The notes: generated by a model from the sequence alone, not told the origin. Positions 9,148 through 18,243 are shown, counted from the first letter of the stretch. The stretch: 64,000 nt of DNA from Rhodospirillales bacterium (GCA_020638155.1 JACKJB010000003.1:124001-188000), one strand, 5' to 3'. Translations and numbers: made by a program.

Positions 9148-10956
9148 ATGAGCAAACCGCTAGAACATATCCGTAATTTCGCCATTATCGCGCATATCGA
9201 TCATGGCAAAAGTACGCTGGCTGACCGGCTGATCCAGTATTGCGGCGGGCTGACCGACCGCGAGATGAAGGAACAGGTGCTGGATTCGATGGATATCGAG
9301 CGGGAGCGCGGGATTACCATCAAGGCGCAGACCGTGCGGCTCGAATATACAGCCAAAGACGGGATCACTTACCAGCTTAACCTGATGGATACGCCGGGGC
9401 ACGTGGACTTTTCTTATGAGGTGTCCCGCTCGCTGGCGTCCTGTGAAGGGTCTTTGCTGGTGGTGGATGCCTCGCAAGGGGTGGAAGCGCAGACGCTGGC
9501 CAATGTGTATCAGGCGATCGATAACGATCACGAAGTCCTGCCGGTGCTGAACAAGATCGACCTGCCCGCCGCCGAGCCGGAGCGCGTGCGGCAGGAAATC
9601 GAGGATGTCGTCGGCATCCCGGCGGATGATGCGATCCCGGCTTCGGCCAAGACCGGTGAAGGGATTCAGGAAATTTTAGAAGCGGTCTGCGTCAAGCTGC
9701 CGCCGCCGCACGAAGGCGATACTACTGCGCCGACCAAGGCGCTGCTGGTCGATAGCTGGTATGACCCTTATCTTGGCGTGGTGATCCTGGTGCGCGTAAT
9801 TGACGGGTATTTGCGCAAAGGGATGAAAGCGTATTTCATGGGCACCAAAGCGGTGCGCGAGATCGACCGTGTCGGGATTTTCACGCCCAAGCACGTGATG
9901 GTCGATGCGCTCGGCCCCGGCGAGATGGGTTTTATCACCGCCGCGATCAAGGATATTTCAGAAACGCTGGTCGGGGATACGATCACCGAAGACCGCAAGC
10001 GCTGCGAAAAGCCGCTGGCCGGGTTCAAACCGAGTGTGCCGATGGTGTTCTGTTCGCTGTTCCCGGTCGATAGCAGCGAATATGAGAAGCTGCGCGATTC
10101 GATCGGCAAGCTTAAACTCAACGATGCCGCGCTGCATTACGAGCCGGAAAATTCACAGGCGCTGGGCATGGGGTTCCGCTGCGGCTTCCTGGGATTGCTG
10201 CATATGGAGATCATCCAGGAACGGCTGGACCGCGAGTTCGATCTCGACCTGATCCCGACCGCGCCGAGCGTTGTGTATCATATCTATAAAACCAAGGGCG
10301 ATATGATGGAGCTGTACAACCCCGTCGATATGCCCGATGTCGTGTCGATCGAGCATATCGAAGAGCCGTGGATCAAGGCGACGATTTTAACGCCGGACGA
10401 CTATCTCGGCGGGCTGTTGCAACTGTGCGAAGAGCGCCGCGGGATCCAGCAGCAACTGACCTATGCCGGGAACCGGGCGATGATCGTGTACCGCCTGCCG
10501 CTCAACGAAGTTGTGTTTGATTTTTACGACCGGCTGAAAAGTATCAGCCGCGGTTATGCCAGTTTTGATTACGAGCTCGACGGCTACGAAAAAGGCGATC
10601 TTGTCAAAATGGAAGTGCTGGTCAATGCCGAACCGGTTGACGCGCTGGCGATGATCGTCCCGCGCGGGCAGGCCGAACGCCGCGGGCGGATGCTGTGCGA
10701 GCGCCTCAAAGACCTGATCCCCCGCCAGATGTTCAAGATCGCGGTGCAGGCCGCCATCGGCGGCAAAATCATCGCCCGCGAAACCATCTCCGCGCTGCGC
10801 AAAGACGTTACCGCCAAATGCTACGGCGGCGATGTCACCCGCAAACGCAAACTGCTGGAAAAGCAGAAAAAAGGGAAAGCGAAGATGCGGCAGTATGGGA
10901 ACGTAGAGATCCCCCAGAGCGCGTTCATCGCGGCGTTGAAGATGGGGGATGAGTAG
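9148..10956 (+). CDS. lepA: Elongation factor 4 (LepA GTPase)
   Basis: Ribosome-binding GTPase that remodels stalled or mis-translocated ribosomes. The P-loop AHIDHGKST is near residues 15-23, DTPGHVDF (G3) near 82 and NKID (G4) near 136. The C-terminal LepA domain ends in KMRQYGNVEIPQ. Its length of 602 aa is typical. The frame is open to a TTG at 9112, but the ATG at 9148 gives the normal MSKPLEHIRNF N-terminus. No Shine-Dalgarno sequence is obvious; TATCTT lies close upstream, so a very short leader is possible. Confidence 0.97.
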   Translation: MSKPLEHIRNFAIIAHIDHGKSTLADRLIQYCGGLTDREMKEQVLDSMDIERERGITIKAQTVRLEYTAKDGITYQLNLMDTPGHVDFSYEVSRSLASCEGSLLVVDASQGVEAQTLANVYQAIDNDHEVLPVLNKIDLPAAEPERVRQEIEDVVGIPADDAIPASAKTGEGIQEILEAVCVKLPPPHEGDTTAPTKALLVDSWYDPYLGVVILVRVIDGYLRKGMKAYFMGTKAVREIDRVGIFTPKHVMVDALGPGEMGFITAAIKDISETLVGDTITEDRKRCEKPLAGFKPSVPMVFCSLFPVDSSEYEKLRDSIGKLKLNDAALHYEPENSQALGMGFRCGFLGLLHMEIIQERLDREFDLDLIPTAPSVVYHIYKTKGDMMELYNPVDMPDVVSIEHIEEPWIKATILTPDDYLGGLLQLCEERRGIQQQLTYAGNRAMIVYRLPLNEVVFDFYDRLKSISRGYASFDYELDGYEKGDLVKMEVLVNAEPVDALAMIVPRGQAERRGRMLCERLKDLIPRQMFKIAVQAAIGGKIIARETISALRKDVTAKCYGGDVTRKRKLLEKQKKGKAKMRQYGNVEIPQSAFIAALKMGDE

Positions 10957-11267
10957 TGAATGAAAAAGCAAAAAGTTTTGCGCGAAACCTCATATTTCTA
11001 ACACTATTTATAATTGCTCCTTTAATTAGCTACTACTTTCTTATGTTGATATTTGCCGTTATATTTTTGCCAATAGCAAAAATGATAGAATTGCCTATGG
11101 TCGGCTTTCTGAGTCTGAGTATGTCAATGCAATATATTGGAATGAGCCTACCCAGCACATATGTGATACTGAAGCTAAGACTCCCTATAAAAACAAAGGC
11201 ATTAATGGCAATATCCATGCTTCTATATTCAGCATATTGGTGTAATTTTCTATATAGAGAATATTAA
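10956..11267 (+). CDS. Small AT-rich membrane protein coupled to lepA
   Basis: A hydrophobic 103-aa protein with about three membrane helices (near residues 12-38, 45-68 and 80-97). I do not recognise the family. The GTG start shares one base with the lepA stop codon, so translation is probably coupled. Base composition and codons (many ATA, TTA and AAA) are much richer in AT than lepA, which suggests acquisition from elsewhere. REP-like repeats begin right after its stop. Confidence 0.6.
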   Translation: MNEKAKSFARNLIFLTLFIIAPLISYYFLMLIFAVIFLPIAKMIELPMVGFLSLSMSMQYIGMSLPSTYVILKLRLPIKTKALMAISMLLYSAYWCNFLYREY

Positions 11268-11271
11268 CATT

Positions 11272-11310
11272 ATGGATTGCTTCGTTGGCTGCGCCGCCTC
11301 GCAATGACGG
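11272..11310 (+). repeat. REP-like element (GGATTGCTTCG...CGCAATGACGG)
   Basis: One unit of the ATTGCTTCG-to-CTCGCAATGACG repeat family, with an internal GGCTGCGCC palindrome. It forms an inverted pair with the unit at 11345-11382. Confidence 0.75.
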
Positions 11311-11344
11311 GTGAGGGAATAGCAATGGAACCAGAACCAAGCAT

Positions 11345-11382
11345 CGTCATTGCGAGGGAATGAAATGACCGAAGCAATCCAT
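11345..11382 (-). repeat. REP-like element, inverted copy
   Basis: Reverse-oriented unit (CGTCATTGCGAGG...GAAGCAATCCAT) of the family seen at 11272 and 11409. It is slightly degenerate in the centre. Confidence 0.75.
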
Positions 11383-11408
11383 AGTGAACCTGCCAAAACA
11401 ACCCCCGT

Positions 11409-11439
11409 ATGGATTGCTTCGCTGCGCTCGCAATGACAG
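11409..11439 (+). repeat. REP-like element just before the GIY-YIG gene
   Basis: A short, clean unit (ATGGATTGCTTCG...CGCAATGACAG) ending 10 bases before the nuclease start codon. Confidence 0.75.
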
Positions 11440-11448
11440 AATAGGAAT

Positions 11449-11736
11449 ATGAAACAACCTGCTGTCTATATCATGGCGAACAAACCTTATGGGACGCTTT
11501 ACACCGGTGTGACATCGGACCTGCCGAAGCGGGGTTATGAGCATAAAAACGGGATTACCGCCGGATTTACCAGTAAACACAAATGCCACACGCTGGTTTA
11601 TTTTGCCGTATTCGACGATATGGAAGCGGCCATCACCGAAGAAAAACGCATCAAGGGCGGCAACCGGAAAAAGAAACTGGCATTAATCGAAGGCATGAAT
11701 CCGGACTGGCGCGATCTGTATCAAGACATCACTTAA
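11449..11736 (+). CDS. GIY-YIG domain nuclease, REP-flanked
   Basis: A stand-alone GIY-YIG endonuclease domain of 95 aa. The motif is VYIMAN at residue 6 with LYTGVT following, and the catalytic Arg region contains LPKRGYEHK. A later KRIKGGNRKKK stretch resembles the KxWxRxxK ending of the family. Proteins of this COG2827-type group have no firmly assigned cellular role. REP-like palindromes stand on both sides, three upstream and a double one directly downstream. This placement suggests a link to repeat mobility, by analogy with RAYT transposases; that is inference. Confidence 0.85.
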   Translation: MKQPAVYIMANKPYGTLYTGVTSDLPKRGYEHKNGITAGFTSKHKCHTLVYFAVFDDMEAAITEEKRIKGGNRKKKLALIEGMNPDWRDLYQDIT

Positions 11737-11739
11737 CCT

Positions 11740-11824
11740 CGTCATTGCGAGGAGCGACGCGACGACGCAATCCAGACGCCGTTTAGAAAAAGTCTGGATT
11801 GCTTCGCTGCGCTCGCAATGACGG
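11740..11824. repeat. Paired REP-like palindrome after the GIY-YIG gene
   Basis: Two inverted units (11740-11776 and 11792-11824) of the TCATTGCGAGG / CTCGCAATGACG family around a short spacer. The outer arms pair well (GCAATCCAGAC with GTCTGGATTGC). It begins four bases after the nuclease stop. Confidence 0.8.
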
Positions 11825-11847
11825 TGCGAATATGATACCTAAGTTCT

Positions 11848-12741
11848 ATGATGAAAAAATATTTCCGTCCCCTCCTCCTGCTCGCCGCTGTTGCGGTCTT
11901 TGCCGTTCCCGCCCTGGCCTCCGATTACACGACAGAGTCCCCGCCTGCGTTCCTGATTGACGGGGAACCGCTGGATCCGATCTGTTTTTTGAATGACTGG
12001 AGCGGGATCGGGCCGGAAGATAGCGGTGACGGGGTGTCGTTTTACCCGGTTGCCAATTGCCGCATCGGCGAGATCGTGGTTGATCCGGTCGATCCTGAAG
12101 CCAATCCGGCATATGTCGGCGCGTCTTATGCCGAGGATTTTTACGATGACGAAGCGGATGAGGTTTACACCACGCGCGGTTATGTTGCTTATCGCTATAT
12201 CGGGGAAACAAACGGCCGGCATGCTTTTATCGTCGTTGAGAATGGCGGCGGATCCGGGACGTTTTCAACGATCGCGCTGTATGAGCCTGGCACGCATCCG
12301 GTCGGGGATACGCCTGTTACGATGCTGAAGAAGGTCAGGACGTTCGGCGGCGGCGACCGCTGTAACGGCGGCGTTGTCGATGGCGCGGCGGATCAGGACG
12401 GGCTGCGTTACAGCCTGAGTGTCACGCCTTATGACATGCTGGGACTTACCGGCGATCCGGAGCGCGCTATTTTGCAAAGCCCTGCCGCCGAGCAAGTCAT
12501 TTCCTGCGCGGCGTGCTGTTACGGGACGGCACATTTTTCGCAGGACCGCTTTACCGGCCTGACGCTGAACAAGGAAAACCTGCCGCATCTGGACCCGGAC
12601 GCGGAAGGCGTTATGGGCTGCGTTGATAATCTGGTGAAACTGAATATCGAGCATGGCACCGGCACATTCGATGCGGAAGGCGCCGCCGATTTCATCCGCG
12701 AGATCGAGCATAGCTGCCTTGGCCGGATGGAAGGCGAGTAA
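11848..12741 (+). CDS. Secreted Cys-rich protein, paralogue of the lipoprotein at 18666
   Basis: A 297-aa protein with a signal peptide (MMKKYFRPLLLLAAVAVFAVPALA, cleavage near residue 24), so it is probably periplasmic. The family is not recognised. Motifs shared with the lipoprotein at 18666 include PxCFxxx near the N-terminus, E(S/N)GGGSG, GDRCxGG, CAACCYxTAxF and GCxDxL, in the same order. The conserved Cys residues suggest disulfides or metal binding. It is a single gene between a REP pair and a pirin gene. Confidence 0.8.
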   Translation: MMKKYFRPLLLLAAVAVFAVPALASDYTTESPPAFLIDGEPLDPICFLNDWSGIGPEDSGDGVSFYPVANCRIGEIVVDPVDPEANPAYVGASYAEDFYDDEADEVYTTRGYVAYRYIGETNGRHAFIVVENGGGSGTFSTIALYEPGTHPVGDTPVTMLKKVRTFGGGDRCNGGVVDGAADQDGLRYSLSVTPYDMLGLTGDPERAILQSPAAEQVISCAACCYGTAHFSQDRFTGLTLNKENLPHLDPDAEGVMGCVDNLVKLNIEHGTGTFDAEGAADFIREIEHSCLGRMEGE

Positions 12742-12807
12742 GGCCGGGCGGTCTTGTTCGCGCCGCAAATTGCCCTAGATCATTGTCTTTAGCGAAAGGC
12801 ATTTCCG

Positions 12808-13506
12808 ATGATTAAAGTTTACCCTTATGAGTCCCTTGGCCATTCCGATTATGGCTGGCTGGATGCGCGGTATCATTTCAGTTTTGCGCGCTATCACAAT
12901 CCCGATCGCATGGGGTTTGGGACGCTGCGCGTGATTAACGATGATATCGTCCGCGCCGGGGCGGGATTCGCGCCACACGGCCATGACAATATGGAGATCA
13001 TCACCTATGTCCGCAAAGGCGCGATCTCGCACAAGGACTCCGCCGGGAACGAAGGCCGGACGGCGGCCGGGGACGTGCAGGTCATGAGCGCGGGCAGCGG
13101 GATCGAGCATTCCGAATTCAACCGCGAAGACGAAGACACCAGCCTGTACCAGATCTGGATCATCCCGCGCGAGCGCGACGTCGCCCCGCGATGGGATGCG
13201 CGCCGCTTTCCCGATACGCCGGCCCATGACCGCCTGCCGACCCTGGTTTCCGGGTATGAGAACGATCAGGGACAAGACGTCCTGTTCATCCATGCCGATG
13301 CCGCGATTTACGGCGGCAGGATCGATGCCGGAGCGCAGATCACCCAGCCTTTGCGCGGGCAGGCTTACCTGCTGGTATCCGAAGGCAGCATTACGCTGGA
13401 CGGGCAAACGCTCCGCCGCGGCGACGGAGCCGAGGTCACGGATATGGCGACCCTGCCCGTTACGGCTCTGGCGGACAGCGAAGTCGTCATTATTGATGTG
13501 GCTTAA
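12808..13506 (+). CDS. Pirin-family protein
   Basis: Cupin-fold pirin/YhaK-type protein of 232 aa. Some relatives are quercetin dioxygenases and others are redox-sensing regulators. The metal ligands expected for the family are present: H57 and H59 (in APHGHDNME), then H101 and E103 (in IEHSEF). The domain order is an N-terminal cupin (about 40-115) followed by the C-terminal pirin half. GAAAGG precedes the ATG. It is probably an Fe-binding cytosolic enzyme; the substrate cannot be inferred. Confidence 0.92.
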   Translation: MIKVYPYESLGHSDYGWLDARYHFSFARYHNPDRMGFGTLRVINDDIVRAGAGFAPHGHDNMEIITYVRKGAISHKDSAGNEGRTAAGDVQVMSAGSGIEHSEFNREDEDTSLYQIWIIPRERDVAPRWDARRFPDTPAHDRLPTLVSGYENDQGQDVLFIHADAAIYGGRIDAGAQITQPLRGQAYLLVSEGSITLDGQTLRRGDGAEVTDMATLPVTALADSEVVIIDVA

Positions 13507-13601
13507 GCACGATGGCACCCCGATATTAAAATTGACATAAGTTTAAGCACGGTATTAATGTCCCCTTTAAATACGCCCGGCAATCATGGGAAGGATGCGT
13601 T

Positions 13602-13907
13602 ATGACGAGGGACTCCGGTGCCGACGCACCGAAAGACAAGACATTCATCGAAGCCTTTATGCGGGCCGCCATCGCGCGCGCAAAGACCCTCAAAGGCGCT
13701 AAAGACGATCACCGGCAAGTGGTTGGGGAATTCCTGGCGCATACGGCGGGAACCATTCTGGCTGATTTCAACCGCAGTACAAATACTTGTTCATTCAGCT
13801 TTGATCGCGAGCACTTCGCGCAGCGCTGCCGTGATTATTATAACGATGAAGCTGTTGTAGAGGATGTCGCACAGGAGCTCGTGCAGATCATGCTGAAAAT
13901 CAACTAA
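13602..13907 (+). CDS. Small soluble protein of unknown function (101 aa)
   Basis: A charged, probably all-helical protein with no membrane segment and no family I recognise. A strong ribosome-binding site (GGAAGGA) lies eight bases before the ATG, which supports a real gene. It stands between pirin and a membrane transporter on the same strand, with separate intergenic spaces on both sides. Confidence 0.65.
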   Translation: MTRDSGADAPKDKTFIEAFMRAAIARAKTLKGAKDDHRQVVGEFLAHTAGTILADFNRSTNTCSFSFDREHFAQRCRDYYNDEAVVEDVAQELVQIMLKIN

Positions 13908-13949
13908 AACCGGATACATTAACTTCAAAGCCTGCTATAAGTCTGTTCC

Positions 13950-14636
13950 ATGATGAATGAGTTCCTTTTTCTGGTGACTATGTTTTTCGGCCTTGCCGCC
14001 GTGCCGTTTGCCGCGTTCATGGGCAAAGCATGGCTGCAGGGTTATGTGGTCATGATTATGCTGCTGCTCGGGATTACCGATGCGAAGGTGGTACTGGTCT
14101 TCGGCCTGCCGATTACGCTGGGCACGGCGCTGTATGCGACGATCTTTCTCGCCACTGATGTGCTGAATGAAAATTACGGCAAGAAGGCTGCTTACGAAAC
14201 CGTGCGGATCAGCGTATTTGCCGCGATCCTGTTCCAGGTCTTTTTGCAGGCGATCCGCCTTGCCGTGCCTGCCGATGATGTTGCGGCCTTATCGGCGGCG
14301 ATGGATACGGTGTTCGCCACATCGTTCCGGATCGTTTTTGCCGGGCTGTTCGTCTACCTGCTGAGCCAGAGCCTTGATGTCTGGCTTTACGATAAAATCA
14401 GGACATGGACGGATGAAAAATATATGTGGCTGCGCAATAACGGCAGCACGATGATCTCGCAGTTCTTCGACACGTTCGCGTTTGCGTTCCTTGCTTTTTA
14501 CGGGATGTTCGACGGCTGGCTGCAGCTTGCCGCCGTAGCCTACAGCGTCAAAGTGCTTGTGGCATTGTGGGATACGCCGTTCGCTTATTTAAGCAGATAC
14601 ATTGTCAGGCTCAGTACCATCCGCACATCAAGCTAA
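13950..14636 (+). CDS. Queuosine precursor transporter (YhhQ/VUT family)
   Basis: An integral membrane protein of 228 aa with about six helices. Family motifs include DVLNENYGKKAA near residue 74 and NNGSTMISQFFDTFAF near 165. YhhQ proteins import queuosine precursors (preQ0/preQ1) for tRNA modification. There is no Shine-Dalgarno sequence. TATAAG lies eight bases before the ATG, so the mRNA may be leaderless. The 3' end overlaps the convergent YHYH gene by four bases. Confidence 0.9.
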   Translation: MMNEFLFLVTMFFGLAAVPFAAFMGKAWLQGYVVMIMLLLGITDAKVVLVFGLPITLGTALYATIFLATDVLNENYGKKAAYETVRISVFAAILFQVFLQAIRLAVPADDVAALSAAMDTVFATSFRIVFAGLFVYLLSQSLDVWLYDKIRTWTDEKYMWLRNNGSTMISQFFDTFAFAFLAFYGMFDGWLQLAAVAYSVKVLVALWDTPFAYLSRYIVRLSTIRTSS

Positions 14637-15511
14637 AACGGCCCCGGCGGTCTGTGACCGGGACGCATACCCGGAGGGGGCCGCTGGCCGCGCGGACCTG
14701 ATGGCGGGGCTTTTTTGAAGCTGTCATCCGGGGTTCCCATGAAGCAGCGGGGGATGAAGGGGAATTGCTCTGTCAGGATATAGACGTAGCCTTTGGGCGT
14801 GTCCATGCCGTTACATTCATCCAGATCCCCAAGCCCGGAGACATATTCCCAGTCCGCCGTATAAGTGCCGTCATAAGCGCCGCCGGGACCGGAGGGGCGC
14901 GTACCACTTTTAACACGGTAGCTGGAGTGAAAGCCTTTGCCGCCATCGACAGGCATATAAACGGGAAACCCGTCGGCGGCATAGCCCGCCATCATCATAT
15001 CGCCGTGTTCGTGGTCAAAGTAACTGACGATCCCCCACGGGATTCCATGGTAATGGTAACTCCCGTCCGGCTGGACATGGGCGTTGCTGTTATCAAGCCC
15101 CAGATTGATCCCGCCGGTAATGGCCTCGATATTCCAGCCCGAGCGCGGGTCGTTGTTGTAAAACTCCGCCGTCCCCGGATCGAAGGGAATGCCGTTGAGC
15201 GCCACACCGAATACAAAACCGCGCGCCAGATCGCTGCGGCCTGTTTTGACCGGGCGCAGTTTCATCCGGTACTGGTAATCCTGCGCCCTGATCGCGTTCG
15301 GGTTGCCGCGGTTGGGAAACTGCCCGGTTTCATGGTTGGGGATACCATTGCTGCTCATCAGGCGGTAGTGGCCCTGTTCGATGATATTAACACGGGCCTG
15401 TTCCACGGCCGCGGGAATAGGCCGCGCATAACTGTGATCGTGGCTTCCGCCGTGCGCCCATGCCGGAGCGGCCGACAGTACAACAAAACTGAAAATCATC
15501 AATATCCGCAT
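14633..15511 (-). CDS. Secreted YHYH-domain protein
   Basis: A 292-aa protein with a signal peptide (cleavage after AWA, near residue 19) and then a His-rich stretch (HGGSHDHSY). The family motif SYHYHG lies near residue 160, with DHEHGD just after it, and the whole central region matches the YHYH domain. The C-terminal tail is rich in Pro, Gly and Arg. It is probably a periplasmic metal-binding protein, function unknown. It is convergent with the queuosine transporter gene. Confidence 0.85.
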   Translation of the reverse strand: MRILMIFSFVVLSAAPAWAHGGSHDHSYARPIPAAVEQARVNIIEQGHYRLMSSNGIPNHETGQFPNRGNPNAIRAQDYQYRMKLRPVKTGRSDLARGFVFGVALNGIPFDPGTAEFYNNDPRSGWNIEAITGGINLGLDNSNAHVQPDGSYHYHGIPWGIVSYFDHEHGDMMMAGYAADGFPVYMPVDGGKGFHSSYRVKSGTRPSGPGGAYDGTYTADWEYVSGLGDLDECNGMDTPKGYVYILTEQFPFIPRCFMGTPDDSFKKAPPSGPRGQRPPPGMRPGHRPPGPF

Positions 15512-15604
15512 GCGCTGCGTTATACTGCCTGTCCGGGTGGAAAGCCATAGTAAAGTTGGGTTATTGTTTTTGACTTCGGATTTTATTTTACGTATAAATC
15601 ACCC

Positions 15605-16054
15605 ATGGATGATACAACGCTTGAAAAAATGCTGGAAAATGCGCTGGATTTTAAAGCCTGCGCCACCAACCGGATTTTCTATCACAGTATTCTCCACGCT
15701 TTTACCCATCCGGGCCGCCTGCGTGATGATGCCGATGAAAACCGAACCAATTTCGGAACCGTCATTCCCGTCTATATTTTTGAAAACGGTTATCCTGTGG
15801 TTTTCCGCGAAAGTGTTAAACCGCTGCTGGATCACGAACTGATCGAACCGGATATTGAAAAGGTGGAAAGCGGAGTTTTGTCCTATAAGCTGTCCGCTTT
15901 GGGCCGGCAAGCCCTTGCGCTGCTTGACCGCAAAGACGGGCCGTCATGGCTGGAACAGCATTGGGACGAACCGGCAAAATTCAGCACACGCTACAAAGAT
16001 GCGCGTATGGCGTTATTCGGTCATGTTGTGAAGATCACCCCGCCTAAGCTTTAA
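15605..16054 (+). CDS. Unrecognised soluble protein (149 aa)
   Basis: No family recognised. The protein has no membrane segment. A segment near residues 95-110 (SYKLSALGRQALALLD) resembles the wing and last helix of winged-helix DNA-binding domains, but this is a weak resemblance. It overlaps the next, convergent gene by 11 bases at the 3' end. Confidence 0.65.
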   Translation: MDDTTLEKMLENALDFKACATNRIFYHSILHAFTHPGRLRDDADENRTNFGTVIPVYIFENGYPVVFRESVKPLLDHELIEPDIEKVESGVLSYKLSALGRQALALLDRKDGPSWLEQHWDEPAKFSTRYKDARMALFGHVVKITPPKL

Positions 16055-16661
16055 TACGTTTTTTGCGCCAACGCATCCCACCGCCGACAGCCGTGACAAT
16101 AATTACGAGCGCCAAACCGACATACAGAGACTTGTTAAAGTAAAAGCTGTTGCCCAGCTTTTGCATGAATGTCGGTTCCAACGCCGCAGGCTCCACGCGG
16201 TAAAGGCCATAACGGTCGTGAATTTTGGATATCACGCTTTCCTGACAATGGTCCAGCACGTTTATATAGTCTACACCCAGCCTCTTTTCTTCTGCCGACT
16301 GTGGACGGCTTACAACAGCTGTATACACTTTTCCGGCTTCGTAAGACTGACCGCCCCCGGCATAAAAGTCCTGATTTGCGTAAAAGCCTGAGGCTTTGAT
16401 GATATTGCCGGAAGGCTTACCGACATGGACCTTGTAGATACGAAACCAGACGTCATTAGTATCACGCGCTAAAATCCGTCCGGTAAAGGCCAGATCAGCT
16501 TCGTCCATAATATTCTGGACATTGACGGTTCCGGCGCAACTCAGTTTACGTCCCTGAGCGATAGGAACATCCGCAGCGTTCTGCGCCCCGGCAGGGGCCG
16601 CAATAGCAAAAAACATGAATAACAGGACATAGAAAACAGGCATAGCGGTGCGATTATGCAC
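16044..16661 (-). CDS. Exported protein with C-terminal membrane anchor
   Basis: A 205-aa protein with a signal peptide (residues about 1-26, ending PAGA) and one C-terminal membrane helix (SLYVGLALVIIVTAVGGGM) followed by a basic tail, RWRKKRIKA. The arrangement suggests a periplasmic domain anchored by its C-terminus. Two Cys (in LSCAG and LDHCQ) could form a disulfide. The domain itself is not recognised. Confidence 0.75.
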   Translation of the reverse strand: MHNRTAMPVFYVLLFMFFAIAAPAGAQNAADVPIAQGRKLSCAGTVNVQNIMDEADLAFTGRILARDTNDVWFRIYKVHVGKPSGNIIKASGFYANQDFYAGGGQSYEAGKVYTAVVSRPQSAEEKRLGVDYINVLDHCQESVISKIHDRYGLYRVEPAALEPTFMQKLGNSFYFNKSLYVGLALVIIVTAVGGGMRWRKKRIKA

Positions 16662-16814
16662 CGGGAAGCCAGAAAAACAAACCGTAAGAAGTTATAAAAT
16701 CGCATTTTTTGCGGACATGATTAACCATAAGATAGCACATCGAAAAACTTCCCTAAGGCACTGAAATCATGTATAATATAAATAAGCTTAAAGTATTTTA
16801 TAAGGCAAAGAACA

Positions 16815-16875
16815 ATGATGGCAGGACGCCATATCAATGATAACCTGTATGCAGGCGGAGGTTTGAATGGCTGAC
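16815..16875 (+). other. Possible 19-codon upstream reading frame
   Basis: Two adjacent ATGs (16815, 16818) open a short frame that ends at a TGA overlapping the start of the following gene in another frame. It may couple translation to that gene. The peptide has no recognisable features, and this may be chance. Confidence 0.25.
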
Positions 16876-17424
16876 GTCGGGCAGGTTTTATCCGCAGAAG
16901 AAATGCTGGCGCGCGCGGCAAAAAATGTTGCGTCCGGTAAAACCACGGCCAACCAGAGCGCCGTGCAAAAGCTGCTGGCCCAGCGCGATACGCCGATTGA
17001 AGATACGGTTGAACTGTCCGGTGTCCAGAAACTCCTGCAAGCCCGTGAGGCTCAGGATGCAGAACGCGCCGTCCCTTATACAGAACAAGACTGGTTCCTG
17101 GAACTGAAAGTCAACCAGCTCCGTGCCCAGCTCGCAATTTATTCCGCTGTGCCGGGGCTCGATTCTAACGGTGCCGTTTTGTCCGGGATCGAAGCCGAAA
17201 TCAAGGACATCATCGAAAAACAGCAAGCCAAGTTGCAAGAATCCCTCAGCAAGGCCGATGACGCGCAGGCCGCGCTTGAAGAGCAGGACCGCCTGCGCGC
17301 AGCAGAGCTTTTCACGCCGGAGCAGCTGCTTGACCGCCTGAATGGGAACGGTCAGAAAACCGAGCTGAGCGCCGAAGCCAAAGCGCTGCTCGATAAAGTC
17401 AAAAGTGTAAATACCACAGCCTGA
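16867..17424 (+). CDS. Coiled-coil protein with duplicated VQKLL motif
   Basis: An unrecognised 185-aa soluble protein. The motif SAVQKLLAQR at residues 31-40 is repeated as SGVQKLLQAR at 51-60. A Glu/Lys/Ala-rich coiled coil spans about 105-145, and the tail is acidic with a few Leu heptads. GGAGG sits six bases before the ATG. The repeated short motif looks like a docking or oligomerisation element; no function is assigned. Confidence 0.7.
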   Translation: MADVGQVLSAEEMLARAAKNVASGKTTANQSAVQKLLAQRDTPIEDTVELSGVQKLLQAREAQDAERAVPYTEQDWFLELKVNQLRAQLAIYSAVPGLDSNGAVLSGIEAEIKDIIEKQQAKLQESLSKADDAQAALEEQDRLRAAELFTPEQLLDRLNGNGQKTELSAEAKALLDKVKSVNTTA

Positions 17425-17481
17425 CCCTTGCCCTGATCGATAAAGCCCTTATACTTCTTTGCACAAGCAAAGGAGATCATC

Positions 17482-18243
17482 ATGCGTTTTGCCCTGCCCG
17501 TTTTATTCTGCCTGCCGCTTTATATCGGCACCCTGTCCGCCGCCGCGCAGGCGCAGGACTATCAAACCATCCTGAATATCCCGGCGGGCCAGACGCTCGT
17601 GAACCTGTCGGCAACCGAACGCGCCGAGGTCGAACAGGATTTACTGATCGCGACGCTGCGTTTTGAGGCGGAGAACGAAGATCCCAAAGCGCTGCAAAAC
17701 CGGATCAACGAGGTCATGACAAAAGCCGTCGATACGGCAAAAAAATATAAGGGTGTAAAAGTCACGACACAGCAATATTACGTCCACCCTTACGATTACG
17801 ACCCGGACCCCCGCCCTTATAACAAAGGCGAGCGCCCGAAGCTGGAACGCACGTGGCGCGGGAACCAGGGGATACAAATCAAGGGCACCGCCGCGGATGA
17901 AGTACTGGAGCTAACCGGAACGCTGCAGGATATGGGACTGACGATGAACGGCCTGAATTACACGCTGTCCCCGGAGCTAATGGAACAGACCCATGAATCC
18001 CTGCTGGAAGCCGCGCTGCAAAAGCTGACAGCGAAGGCCGATCGGGCGGCCAAAGCTCTTGGCAAAAGCTCTTCCGACCTGCGCGAAGTCAATGTCGATA
18101 TGGGCGGCGGGTTCCCGCAGCCGCAACCAATGATGCGCGGTATGGCGATGAGTGCCGAAATGGCACCGATGGCCGCGCCGGTCGCCTCACCGGGTGAAAG
18201 CACAATCACCCTGACGGTATCCGCCAGGGCGATGCTTAAATAA
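17482..18243 (+). CDS. Periplasmic SIMPL-domain (DUF541) protein
   Basis: A 253-aa exported protein with a signal peptide ending near AAAQAQ (about residue 25). The SIMPL/DUF541 domain follows, with the typical pairing of a beta-rich first half (NLSATERAEVEQDLLIATLRF) and a helical segment. The C-terminal part is Met- and Pro-rich (QPQPMMRGMAM). The family is widespread in the envelope and its role is poorly known. A good AAAGGAG ribosome-binding site precedes the ATG. Confidence 0.85.
   Translation: MRFALPVLFCLPLYIGTLSAAAQAQDYQTILNIPAGQTLVNLSATERAEVEQDLLIATLRFEAENEDPKALQNRINEVMTKAVDTAKKYKGVKVTTQQYYVHPYDYDPDPRPYNKGERPKLERTWRGNQGIQIKGTAADEVLELTGTLQDMGLTMNGLNYTLSPELMEQTHESLLEAALQKLTAKADRAAKALGKSSSDLREVNVDMGGGFPQPQPMMRGMAMSAEMAPMAAPVASPGESTITLTVSARAMLK

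Noticed and set aside
14765..15550. 261-codon plus-strand frame opposite the YHYH gene
   Set aside because: The opposite strand has a signal peptide and the YHYH motif; this frame is a shadow.
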